This document shows positions 35,096-41,777 of a DNA stretch of 64,000 nucleotides, in pieces. The notes beneath the pieces are model-generated. The model saw nothing but the letters and a program-made list of their open reading frames with translations. It was not told where the DNA came from and did no database searches. Within the stretch, counting starts at the first letter, position 1; each line of letters begins with the position of its first letter. Origin of the DNA: Brevibacillus_H sp041920465 (GTDB taxonomy: Bacteria; Bacillota; Bacilli; Brevibacillales; Brevibacillaceae); the NCBI GenBank assembly GCA_041920465.1, contig JBHGXW010000062.1, positions 1 to 64,000 of the forward strand. Reading direction: 5' to 3'. Both the position numbers and the translations under genes were made by a program.

Positions 35096-35137
35096 GAAAG
35101 TTTAATCACTTTAAATTATGAAAGTGGTTAAACTTTC
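35096..35137. repeat. Hairpin C, copy 1
   Basis: GAAAGTTTAATCACTTT faces GAAAGTGGTTAAACTTTC around AAATTAT. Near-identical hairpins occur at 42955, 50470 and 58979. Each lies in an intergenic region directly ahead of repeat A or a shorter relative. Confidence 0.8.
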
Positions 35138-35139
35138 AT

Positions 35140-35236
35140 CCATCGGCTATAAAAGGAAAGAGCTTCGTCCCATTGCGTGTTCCTTGTGAAGGCATGGCAA
35201 AGTGAAGAGAGTGAAGGAAGGAATCAGAGTCGGTGC
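35140..35236. repeat. Repeat A, left half only
   Basis: 97 bases nearly identical to the left arm of the copies at 1 and 59022, ending at GAATCAGAGTCGG. The right arm is missing and the Nudix coding region starts 16 bases later, so the gene's upstream region is partly built from the repeat. Confidence 0.85.
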
Positions 35237-35251
35237 GAAGGGGAGATGGTT

Positions 35252-35716
35252 TTGACAAAAAGAATTTGCAGAGTCTCAGGAGTAGCGTTCCATAATGAGC
35301 GTGTTCTATTGCATAAGTCGGAAGAAGATGATTTTTGGGTACTTCCGGGCGGCGGATGCATGGAACATGAAACTACCATTCAGGCGGCAAGAAGAGAATT
35401 CAGAGAAGAAATTGGCGCTGAAATAGAGATACATAAACTGTTGTGGGTTGTTGAAAACTTATTTGAATACAAGGATGAGAAGCACCACAGCATTGAGTTT
35501 TATTATCTCATCAGTTTCCCGCAGACCGATATCTATCAGACAGATGTTTTTCATGGTTATGAGGAAGAACTGGATCTAAAGCTAACATTTAAATGGCATA
35601 AAATCGATGAAATAGATCATTTATCGATTTATCCAACATGTTTGAAGAAACTGATCAAATCAAGATCTGACGGAATTCAGCATGTCATTCATAAGGCTTA
35701 TGAAACAGTCGAATAA
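35252..35716 (+). CDS. Nudix hydrolase
   Basis: A pyrophosphohydrolase of 154 residues acting on a nucleoside diphosphate derivative. The Nudix box is perfect: G-x5-E-x7-REFREEIG (GGCMEHETTIQAARREFREE then IGAEI). The substrate is unknown. I chose TTG 35252, with GGGGAG 6 bases upstream; ATG 35246 abuts that site, and the more distant start would translate the repeat A arm. A Fur-box-like sequence overlaps its stop codon. Confidence 0.88.
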   Translation: MTKRICRVSGVAFHNERVLLHKSEEDDFWVLPGGGCMEHETTIQAARREFREEIGAEIEIHKLLWVVENLFEYKDEKHHSIEFYYLISFPQTDIYQTDVFHGYEEELDLKLTFKWHKIDEIDHLSIYPTCLKKLIKSRSDGIQHVIHKAYETVE

Positions 35717-35788
35717 AAATGATTCTCATTCTTGACGATTCAAGCAATTCATTATACGATAATAGAGACGAGAATGAGAATTGCTATC
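35715..35788 (+). promoter_or_regulatory. Pair of Fur-box-like sites
   Basis: AAAAATGATTCTCATTCTT (35715-35733, read on the minus strand) and GAGAATGAGAATTGCTATC (35770-35788) each match 14 of 19 positions of the GATAATGATAATCATTATC consensus by my count. The cores ATTCTCATTCT and AGAATGAGAAT are perfect inverted copies. TTGCTATCAA is then repeated twice before the next gene. They suggest iron control of the gene at 35878. Confidence 0.5.
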
Positions 35789-35877
35789 AATGGTTATTGC
35801 TATCAACTGTTATACTATCAATCGTTAATGCTATGCGGCATGCTCTCTGCAGCGTTCGACATCAGGAGGTTCAGATT

Positions 35878-36348
35878 ATGCGCTATCAAATAAATGGCTA
35901 CACAGACATGCATACCATTGTCACGAACGAAAGAAAGATCGGCGGTACCGTTGAGATCGGCTTTCTTCGCTTGCGCAGCGGTGAAGAATTTGAACATGCG
36001 GTGGTTACTCGCCTGGAGATGTCTAACGGACAGCTTTGCTCGATCGGATTCGTTACGGAAGAAGGAAGACGCCTGATCGTCCATATTCAGGATATCAGCA
36101 TGATCGCGGATGCCAAGCATGTAAATGTGCGTGATCTATGCAATGAACGGATGCGCGAACAAAAAATGCAGGAGCGTATAAAATATTTGAAGCGTCTATG
36201 TGACTTGAACGCCGGCAGCTGCACACTTCCGTTTCGGGAAGAAGTTATGCTCTTGATCGAAGACATCGGACTTGAAACGGCCAAACAGTATGTTGACTTG
36301 TCGTTCCTGCAGTCCGTCGAGTTGTCAAAAGTGATTCGAATCGCCTGA
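35878..36348 (+). CDS. Hypothetical protein behind Fur-like sites, 156 aa
   Basis: I recognise no family. It is soluble, with an N-terminal beta-rich half (about 1-80) and a helical C-terminal half containing a basic NERMREQKMQERIKYLKRL stretch. There is no signal peptide. The ATG 35878 has AGGAGG 8 bases upstream; an in-frame extension to 35719 would translate the Fur-like sites and repeats and was rejected. It is convergent with the encapsulin genes. If the upstream sites are real, it belongs to the iron response beside an iron nanocompartment. Confidence 0.7.
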   Translation: MRYQINGYTDMHTIVTNERKIGGTVEIGFLRLRSGEEFEHAVVTRLEMSNGQLCSIGFVTEEGRRLIVHIQDISMIADAKHVNVRDLCNERMREQKMQERIKYLKRLCDLNAGSCTLPFREEVMLLIEDIGLETAKQYVDLSFLQSVELSKVIRIA

Positions 36349-36375
36349 TAGCTTGAACAAGCCAGATGAAACTCA

Positions 36376-36415
36376 CAAGCGGTTTAGCCGAAGGTTCGGT
36401 TAAACCGCTTTTTTG
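36376..36415 (+). terminator. Terminator between gene 35878 and encapsulin
   Basis: AAGCGGTTTAGCCGAA pairs with TTCGGTTAAACCGCTT, then TTTT. It ends 2 bases before the encapsulin stop. Confidence 0.88.
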
Positions 36416-36416
36416 C

Positions 36417-37262
36417 TTACTCTTCTTCTTCAATCGTACAGATGGCACTAGGCCGTTTGATTCTCAGCACAACGCATTCATAAACGCGGAATATATAGTT
36501 CATTTGTTCCTCTTCCAGGAAGGCGGTATCGATATCCTCGGCAATTGCCAAGTCGAAATTATGGCGGCCAGTGGCTACGATCACACCACGGTTCCCCCTG
36601 ATGACCGGCGATTGATAAACTCCATCGGTTACGAGGCTTTTGACATGTTCAATCTCCAAAACGTTGGTTCCTTGATGGACGCGGTGCAGGAGCGAGTAGA
36701 GCTCTGGCGAGACGACCATCGCATACGGGCCGCTGTGTCCCATTTTCAAGAGCTTGTTGCGGGCTTCGTTCACATCGGCAAATGCTCTGCCTGATTCCAT
36801 CCAATCACTTTTGATCAACGTCAATCTTCCTTTGACATTCATCAATCCGGGCAGATCAAATTCCGTGGAACCGTTAAAAATCAAATCATCCTCCATTAAT
36901 GCGCATCCCTTCGCGGCATTGGCGGCTGCACTTATATCCAGAGGAAGCTGCAAGGTACGGGCTTGGGCAACGTCCCGCCAGTAGAGCATGAAATCCTTAT
37001 AAAGAATTGGAATGGTGAGGCTTACCCGTTTGCTCGGCTGGGTTAATTCCAATGATTCTCCACGCAAGCTGAGATTGGCAAATCTCGATTCATCATAAAT
37101 ATCATTGGTAATGGTTTGAATTCCTTCCCCGAGCGGGCCGTATATGTCGATAAAACGTCGTCCAACCAATTGGCGCTTAGCCATATCAACAACGGTTTGA
37201 TCCAGTTGGCGCCATTCTTCCTGAGATAAGGGTGAATCCGGATATGTCTGAAACTTGTCCAA
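36417..37262 (-). CDS. enc: Encapsulin shell protein, family 1
   Basis: A HK97-fold protein of 281 residues that self-assembles into a closed shell. Family marks are the N-terminal PLSQEEWRQLDQTVVDMAKRQLVGRRF region (about 9-35), GPLGEGIQTI and the LRIKRPSAIC C-terminal block. It is closest to the larger shells of Bacilli that package IMEF cargo. Start TTG 37260-37262 with GGAGGG 6 bases upstream. The cargo gene is 22 bases upstream in the same operon. The shell would admit iron and store it as mineral. Confidence 0.92.
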   Translation of the reverse strand: MDKFQTYPDSPLSQEEWRQLDQTVVDMAKRQLVGRRFIDIYGPLGEGIQTITNDIYDESRFANLSLRGESLELTQPSKRVSLTIPILYKDFMLYWRDVAQARTLQLPLDISAAANAAKGCALMEDDLIFNGSTEFDLPGLMNVKGRLTLIKSDWMESGRAFADVNEARNKLLKMGHSGPYAMVVSPELYSLLHRVHQGTNVLEIEHVKSLVTDGVYQSPVIRGNRGVIVATGRHNFDLAIAEDIDTAFLEEEQMNYIFRVYECVVLRIKRPSAICTIEEEE

Positions 37263-37284
37263 ATAAATCCCTCCTATGAGTCAT

Positions 37285-37854
37285 TCATGAACCAGATGTA
37301 CGCAAACTTCCCACCGTCAATCCTTTTTTCAGCAGTACAATAGGAGCAGCGGCAGATGCCTTCAGGTGGTCAACGGAAAGCACGGCATGCCCCTCGTCGT
37401 GGTCTACCACCGAAATCGTTTTTGTGTCCGAAATTTGCTCTGTCATCTGCAGCATATAATCTTTTGCTTTCAAATAATCGGCATGGGTCATTTCCCGCAG
37501 TTGATTCAATAGCGAACGGGTCTGTTCATCTTGAAAATGATAGAGGGCCAACTCCAGATGCTCCCGAAAATTATGTAAGCCAAACCGCTCCAGATTGATA
37601 TCGGACAAAAGGCGAGACAGTTCCCTGTCGCTTAAACCCTCAGCCTGTCCTTCTTGTGATATTCCCACCAGCGCCGGGATCAGGACATTTAAACGGTCGA
37701 CACGTTGCTCCTCTTCTTCGAAAATATGATGATAATACAACCTGGTGTGTTCATCCTGGGCGTTATCATTGAGAGGCTGAATCAGGTTCATAAAGGTGTG
37801 GGCTGCTTCACGGGTCCTCTCAAATATTTGCTGAAGTTCCGTCATTTCCAGCAT
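37285..37854 (-). CDS. imef: IMEF-type iron-mineralising encapsulin cargo
   Basis: A 189-residue four-helix, ferritin-like protein with EEEEQRVDR and later His/Glu pairs that can bind iron. It ends in LTVGSLRTSGS, which contains the TVGSL cargo-loading peptide recognised by encapsulin shells. Known IMEF proteins act as ferroxidases inside very large encapsulins of Firmicutes. AGGAGGTGA lies 7 bases before the ATG. First gene of a cargo-shell operon; the ferredoxin found in some IMEF loci is not present here. Confidence 0.88.
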   Translation of the reverse strand: MLEMTELQQIFERTREAAHTFMNLIQPLNDNAQDEHTRLYYHHIFEEEEQRVDRLNVLIPALVGISQEGQAEGLSDRELSRLLSDINLERFGLHNFREHLELALYHFQDEQTRSLLNQLREMTHADYLKAKDYMLQMTEQISDTKTISVVDHDEGHAVLSVDHLKASAAAPIVLLKKGLTVGSLRTSGS

Positions 37855-37928
37855 GAACCGTCACCTCCTGTTTCACAAAGTTAGTTATAGCTTGTACGGT
37901 TTCTGTCATCACTAATCACCAGAAAAAG

Positions 37929-37959
37929 AAAAAAGCTTTGCGACGGAAGGTCACAAAGC
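37929..37959 (-). terminator. Terminator overlapping the HD-GYP stop codon
   Basis: GCTTTG and CAAAGC pair on either side of the stop at 37951-37953, and the minus strand continues TTTTTTC. Confidence 0.65.
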
Positions 37960-38838
37960 AACTTTATCGGCAGAAAGCGTAAGATCGTGCAGGAATGAGT
38001 CTGTATCTTTGGTCATCATATAAGCTTGACGGATTTTATCTTCGTTCATTATCTTCAAAAAGTCGTCCACTACGTCCGGATCAAATTGGGTGCCGCGGTT
38101 TTCGATCAGGATGGAAATGGCCTTTTCAAACGGCATCGCTTTGCGGTAAGGACGGTCAGATGTCATCGCGTCAAAGGCATCTGCTACTGCCATTATTCGT
38201 GCGATCTCCGGAATATCCCTGCCTTTGAGACCAAAAGGATAGCCTTTTCCGTCAAAGCGTTCATGGTGATAGGCAACAGCGGGAATGAGCGGAGCCAGTT
38301 CTTCAATTCGCTCCAGAATTTGCATGCCAAGCAGCGGATGTCGTTTTATCACGGCAAATTCGTCATCGGTCAAGCGGTCGTTTTTATGTAAAATCGCCGA
38401 TGGAATTCCCACCTTTCCAATGTCGTGGACAAGGCCGGCCAAATAGATTAACAAAACATCACGCTCAGAATGATTTCGCTTGCGAGCGATTTCACGGGAA
38501 AGCAGAGCGACCCTCTCACTATGTCCGTGTGTGTATAAGTCTTTTGCTTCGAGAGTTTTGCTGAGAGCGCGGATGGTGTTGAAGAACATTTGCTTGTGGT
38601 GAAGCTCTTCCTTTTGCAGATGATGAGAGAGAATGTTTACGCTGAACCATCCTCCCAGAATGAGCGCCGCGATGATGGAAGCACTGATGATCATGATCAG
38701 TTGGAAACTGGCCATCTGCTGGGGCAAAAGATGTTTCATCTTTTCAATCAGATAATACTCATATCCGAATGTGGAAAAAAACAGAATGAATAACAAGGAT
38801 GAAAAAACCAGATTCCATCTTCGGATTAATTTCGTCAT
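37951..38838 (-). CDS. HD-GYP domain protein, probable cyclic-di-GMP phosphodiesterase
   Basis: Two membrane segments (about 8-26 and 43-65) anchor a cytoplasmic HD-GYP domain (about 85-275). The metal site HDIGKVGIP, YHHERFDGKGYPFGL (the GYP signature) and VADAFDAMTSDRPYRKA are all intact, so the enzyme should be active. There is no separate sensor domain. ATG 38836-38838 was chosen, with GGAGGG 6 bases upstream. It stands upstream of the encapsulin operon but has its own terminator. Confidence 0.88.
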   Translation of the reverse strand: MTKLIRRWNLVFSSLLFILFFSTFGYEYYLIEKMKHLLPQQMASFQLIMIISASIIAALILGGWFSVNILSHHLQKEELHHKQMFFNTIRALSKTLEAKDLYTHGHSERVALLSREIARKRNHSERDVLLIYLAGLVHDIGKVGIPSAILHKNDRLTDDEFAVIKRHPLLGMQILERIEELAPLIPAVAYHHERFDGKGYPFGLKGRDIPEIARIMAVADAFDAMTSDRPYRKAMPFEKAISILIENRGTQFDPDVVDDFLKIMNEDKIRQAYMMTKDTDSFLHDLTLSADKVAL

Positions 38839-38962
38839 AGGTAACCCTCCGCAGCTAATCAAACACCCTGAATCTATCTGATGAAAATGCGCAGCTTAGA
38901 TTAAACCAAGGCGAATATTATTTAATATTGAGTCTACAATGACTCATAATCGGATGTCCAAT

Positions 38963-38989
38963 GGGAAATGCTACGAATAGTCGTTTCCC
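38963..38989. repeat. Dyad upstream of the 47-aa gene
   Basis: GGGAAA and TTTCCC bracket an inner CTA/TAG pair. It lies 50 bases before the small gene at 39039. It could be an operator or a transcript hairpin. Confidence 0.3.
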
Positions 38990-39038
38990 GGTTGAAATCG
39001 TATTTTTGCCATGAAATTGTCAAAAGCGGAGGGACTAT

Positions 39039-39182
39039 ATGAGCAAATTAAATCATCTGGACGAACTGCCTATCGCTGAATTGGACAGCCAGCAGCTATC
39101 AGATTTGAAAAAAGCGGAAGAACAGTTAAATCAGCAAGGGGAGCAGGTTTATCTGATTGCCTTCAAAAAGGAGAACAAATAA
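39039..39182 (+). CDS. Small acidic protein, 47 aa
   Basis: It begins MSKLNHLDELPIAELD and ends AFKKENK. It is a single charged helix-rich chain with no cysteine or membrane segment. GGAGG lies 6 bases before the ATG and a strong terminator starts 11 bases after the stop, which supports expression. Function unknown. Confidence 0.6.
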   Translation: MSKLNHLDELPIAELDSQQLSDLKKAEEQLNQQGEQVYLIAFKKENK

Positions 39183-39192
39183 CAATGCTCCG

Positions 39193-39233
39193 TAAAAAAG
39201 GAAGATACGCAAAGGCAGCGTTCTTCCTTTTCT
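39193..39233. terminator. Bidirectional terminator
   Basis: AAAAAGGAAGATACGC pairs with GCGTTCTTCCTTTT. It separates the 47-aa gene and the convergent protease gene. Confidence 0.8.
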
Positions 39234-39238
39234 CATTA

Positions 39239-39952
39239 TCAGAACCCCTTGGCGATATGGGGCTTCAACGAGTTAATTCCAATCGCAAACCCAAGAGATT
39301 GGCTGGACTGAATAATAAATGCATTTAAGCCAATTACTTCTCCTCTCAAATTGATTAACGGTCCCCCGCTGTTTCCCGGATTGATCGCAGCATCTGTTTG
39401 AAAAATTTCTTCATAATATCGGGAGGAGACCTGCAAACGGCGGTTTTTGGCGCTGATGATGCCGACCGTGACCGAGTTTTCCAAACCGAGCGGAGCACCG
39501 ACGCTAATCACCCATTCACCCACACGTGTAGTGGATGAATCACCTAGAGGCAAGGAGTACAAGGGAGAGTTAGCCTGTATTTTAATAATCGCAAAATCCC
39601 GTTTCGCATCCGCATAAATCAGTTTCGCCTCAAAAATACGTCCGTTGCAAAGTTTTACCATAATCTTTTTTGATTTGCCGATCACATGTTCACTGGTCAA
39701 AATATACCCTTTCGGATGAATAATAAATCCCGATCCGAAACTGCGTTCCGTTAATTCTTCCGGTGTCGCTTTAATACCGAGAAAGTTTTGAATCAACTTA
39801 TTAATGTCATTCGACGTGATATTATCCTGGGTAATAATGGATACTACTCCGTCTTTCACCTGTTCCACTAGGGGTACAAAAAAATTGAGCGGGTGAAGGC
39901 TGTTGGCGGAAGTATTGGATTTGACGAAAGTAGACCATTTTTTCCGTTTCAC
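39239..39952 (-). CDS. HtrA-like serine protease lacking PDZ domain and anchor
   Basis: A trypsin-fold protease domain of 237 residues with the triad His89 (TSEHVIG), Asp119 (DAKRDFAII) and Ser195 (NPGNSGGPL). Unlike typical HtrA/DegP proteins of Bacilli there is no transmembrane anchor, signal peptide or PDZ domain. The chain stops right after the protease domain (HIAKGF), so it would be cytoplasmic unless exported otherwise. Start GTG 39950-39952 behind GGGGGG. It may be a deletion derivative or a specialised sporulation protease. Confidence 0.82.
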   Translation of the reverse strand: MKRKKWSTFVKSNTSANSLHPLNFFVPLVEQVKDGVVSIITQDNITSNDINKLIQNFLGIKATPEELTERSFGSGFIIHPKGYILTSEHVIGKSKKIMVKLCNGRIFEAKLIYADAKRDFAIIKIQANSPLYSLPLGDSSTTRVGEWVISVGAPLGLENSVTVGIISAKNRRLQVSSRYYEEIFQTDAAINPGNSGGPLINLRGEVIGLNAFIIQSSQSLGFAIGINSLKPHIAKGF

Positions 39953-40042
39953 CGATCGATCCCCCCTGATTAGGTATGTATCATTTTATGGTAAAACAGG
40001 GACAGAGGAACGCCCATTTCTAAGGAAACAGCAGAAAATGTA

Positions 40043-40133
40043 TTGATATATTAAAGAAATTACTTTTATAATGTGATAAAGAATCCTTCCCTGGCGACTG
40101 TAGGGCGGGAACCCAATGTGATGAATTCACATT
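40043..40133 (+). promoter_or_regulatory. padR promoter and operator
   Basis: TTGATA (40043-40048), 18 bases, TATAAT (40067-40072). About 35 bases into the leader is the palindrome AATGTGATGAATTCACATT (40115-40133), whose ATGT...ACAT ends fit PadR-type operators, so autorepression is likely. Confidence 0.65.
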
Positions 40134-40169
40134 TAAATTCAAGGGGACGCAACTGTTGGAGGATATAAT

Positions 40170-40706
40170 ATGGATGTAAAAACGATTATTTTAGGATTTT
40201 TGAATTATGGCGAAATGAGCGGCTACGATATTAAGCAGGCTTTCTCCAATAATATTGGTTTTTTTTATGATGCAAGCTATGGTGCCATCTATCCGGCGCT
40301 GAGAAAGATGGAACAGGAAGGATATGTAACCAAGCGCGAGATTGTCCAGTCCGGCAAGCCGAACAAGATTTTGTACAGCATTACCGATGAGGGCAAGAAG
40401 TTGTTCCACTCCGAGATCAACACGCCAATTCAATCGCCGATGCTTCGTTCCGACATGCTGGTAAAGCTGTTTTTCGGCGGTCTGCGCAGTCAGGAAGATC
40501 GCGCGGCACTGGTAAAAGACAGCATCACGTTCCAAAAACAGCTTTACGCTCAAATGAATAAAAAATATAACGAACTGGAAGGAAACTTGGATGATTATCA
40601 AAAGATGTGTTGGGAGTACACCCTGCATCATTTGCAGTCCACTATCCAATTTATCGAGCAAAACCAAGAGAGGATCCTGAAAAGAAACCAGACCGTCTCC
40701 AGATAA
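40170..40706 (+). CDS. PadR-family regulator
   Basis: 178 residues. The N-terminal PadR winged helix (about 3-80) has MSGYDIKQAF, YGAIYPALRKMEQEGYV and the wing with SGKPNKILYSITDEGKKL. The C-terminal Vir-like helical dimerisation domain is at about 95-175. Such proteins sense phenolic or other small molecules, but no target gene is adjacent. GGAGG lies 9 bases before the ATG. A palindrome in the leader is the likely binding site. Confidence 0.9.
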   Translation: MDVKTIILGFLNYGEMSGYDIKQAFSNNIGFFYDASYGAIYPALRKMEQEGYVTKREIVQSGKPNKILYSITDEGKKLFHSEINTPIQSPMLRSDMLVKLFFGGLRSQEDRAALVKDSITFQKQLYAQMNKKYNELEGNLDDYQKMCWEYTLHHLQSTIQFIEQNQERILKRNQTVSR

Positions 40707-40708
40707 AA

Positions 40709-40760
40709 CAAAGGGGCTGCCCCAAAAGTAGATAAAACTACTTGAGGGGCAGTTCTTTTT
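40709..40760 (+). terminator. Terminator of padR
   Basis: AAGGGGCTGCCCC pairs with GGGGCAGTTCTTT, with an inner GTAG/CTAC stem, then a T run that overlaps the stop of the facing small gene. Confidence 0.8.
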
Positions 40761-40929
40761 ATTTATCTGTGAGTTGTTTTTTAGCTTGTTGGCTTAACAT
40801 TACCGTGATTGCTGACGATACTATGATACCGGTAACCAGACATTTGTACATGTCTTTAAAGATTAAACCCAGCACGAAACCGATAATCACACCTATACCT
40901 ATGATTGAAACGCGTTCTCTTTGACTCAT
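40759..40929 (-). CDS. Small membrane protein, 56 aa
   Basis: It begins MSQRERVSIIGIGVIIGFVL and has two hydrophobic segments (about 8-25 and 31-46) around FKDMYK, then a basic tail AKKQLTDK. GGAGG lies 8 bases before the ATG. It starts 3 bases after the stop of the MarR-type gene, so the two are an operon. Function unknown; possibly an accessory to whatever the regulator controls. Confidence 0.75.
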   Translation of the reverse strand: MSQRERVSIIGIGVIIGFVLGLIFKDMYKCLVTGIIVSSAITVMLSQQAKKQLTDK

Positions 40930-40932
40930 GCT

Positions 40933-41364
40933 TCAATCCTCCATCTTTTTTAATAATACATTAACTTTATGAAGAGCAAAGTTTAAATCTATTTGCTCTT
41001 CATCACTTAATTTCGTTAGATTTTTGATAAATCTTTGATAAATCTCAGTCCATTTTTTATCTGCAATTTCCTTACCTGCAGGTGTCAATGACACCAAGAC
41101 TGCACGTTTGTCCTTAGGATCAGGTACCTTGACCAAATAGCCGTCAACTTCTAAATCACGAATGATATTCGTTAGTTGTTGCTTTGCTATTTTTAAACCA
41201 GTACTGATTTCTTTAAGATTCAGCGCTCTTTGTTGCATATACATAAACTCAATTACATGATTCTGCATATGCGATAACTCTACTGACCCCTTATTTAATT
41301 CGCTAAAACTACCAAATAGATTTGGTATCAAAGCAATATATTCTTTAGCAATTTCTTCGTTCAT
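40933..41364 (-). CDS. MarR-family regulator
   Basis: 143 residues. The winged helix is at about 35-100, with LKEISTGLKIAKQQLTNIIRDLEVDGYLV as recognition region and the wing DPKDKRAVLVSLTPAG. ATG 41362-41364 was chosen because AAGGTGAG lies 6 bases upstream, rather than TTG two codons earlier. It is followed in the operon by a 56-residue membrane protein. The inverted repeat at 41383-41404 just upstream is probably its autoregulatory site. Confidence 0.9.
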   Translation of the reverse strand: MNEEIAKEYIALIPNLFGSFSELNKGSVELSHMQNHVIEFMYMQQRALNLKEISTGLKIAKQQLTNIIRDLEVDGYLVKVPDPKDKRAVLVSLTPAGKEIADKKWTEIYQRFIKNLTKLSDEEQIDLNFALHKVNVLLKKMED

Positions 41365-41382
41365 GAACAACTCACCTTCAAT

Positions 41383-41404
41383 TTAGTAAAGATTATATTA
41401 CTAA
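41383..41404 (-). promoter_or_regulatory. Operator dyad before the MarR-type gene
   Basis: TTAGTAA and TTACTAA are a perfect 7-base inverted repeat with an 8-base spacer, 18 bases upstream of the start codon. Confidence 0.6.
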
Positions 41405-41589
41405 TTTAAACAAAAATCAACAATATTTCTAAACAATAATAAATTTTTATTTACTAATCAGATGTGTATCATTTAATTTTTTCATTTCGCTACTTGCAGA
41501 GATAATTGAGATCACTTCTATGTTACACAACATCGAGGCCCACGTTTGCGAGGTGCCAAAATTAACGGACATCCTAAGTTTACAATCTT

Positions 41590-41640
41590 TCAAAGACAAA
41601 CCCTCTTATGGATTTCTCCAATAAGAGGGCTTGTCTTTTT
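41590..41640. terminator. Strong stem-loop, possible terminator
   Basis: AAAGACAAACCCTCTTAT pairs with ATAAGAGGGCTTGTCTTT, then a T run. No gene on the plus strand ends here, so it may terminate an untranslated or read-through transcript. 41405-41589 holds no gene that I can support. Confidence 0.6.
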
Positions 41641-41685
41641 ATTGAGCATCATTTCAAATTTCTTTCCATTCGCGCAGCCAGTGGA

Positions 41686-41771
41686 GAAAAACGATTGTCC
41701 CATTTCGCAGCGACCAGCCTTGACCATAGTTTCGCAAGCTGTAACGGAAGGCACGAAAGGACAACGTTTTC
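41686..41771. repeat. Divergent relative of repeat A
   Basis: GAAAAACGATTGTCC (41686-41700) faces GGACAACGTTTTC (41759-41771). The preceding TTTCTTTCCATTCGCGCAGC and the left arm nearly match the short copy at 42995-43049. It lies just after the stop of the aminopeptidase gene. Confidence 0.6.
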
Positions 41772-41777
41772 TTTACT

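Noticed and set aside
40742..40924. 60-codon plus-strand frame
   Set aside because: The minus strand here encodes a better candidate, a 56-residue membrane protein with a ribosome binding site directly after the MarR-type gene.
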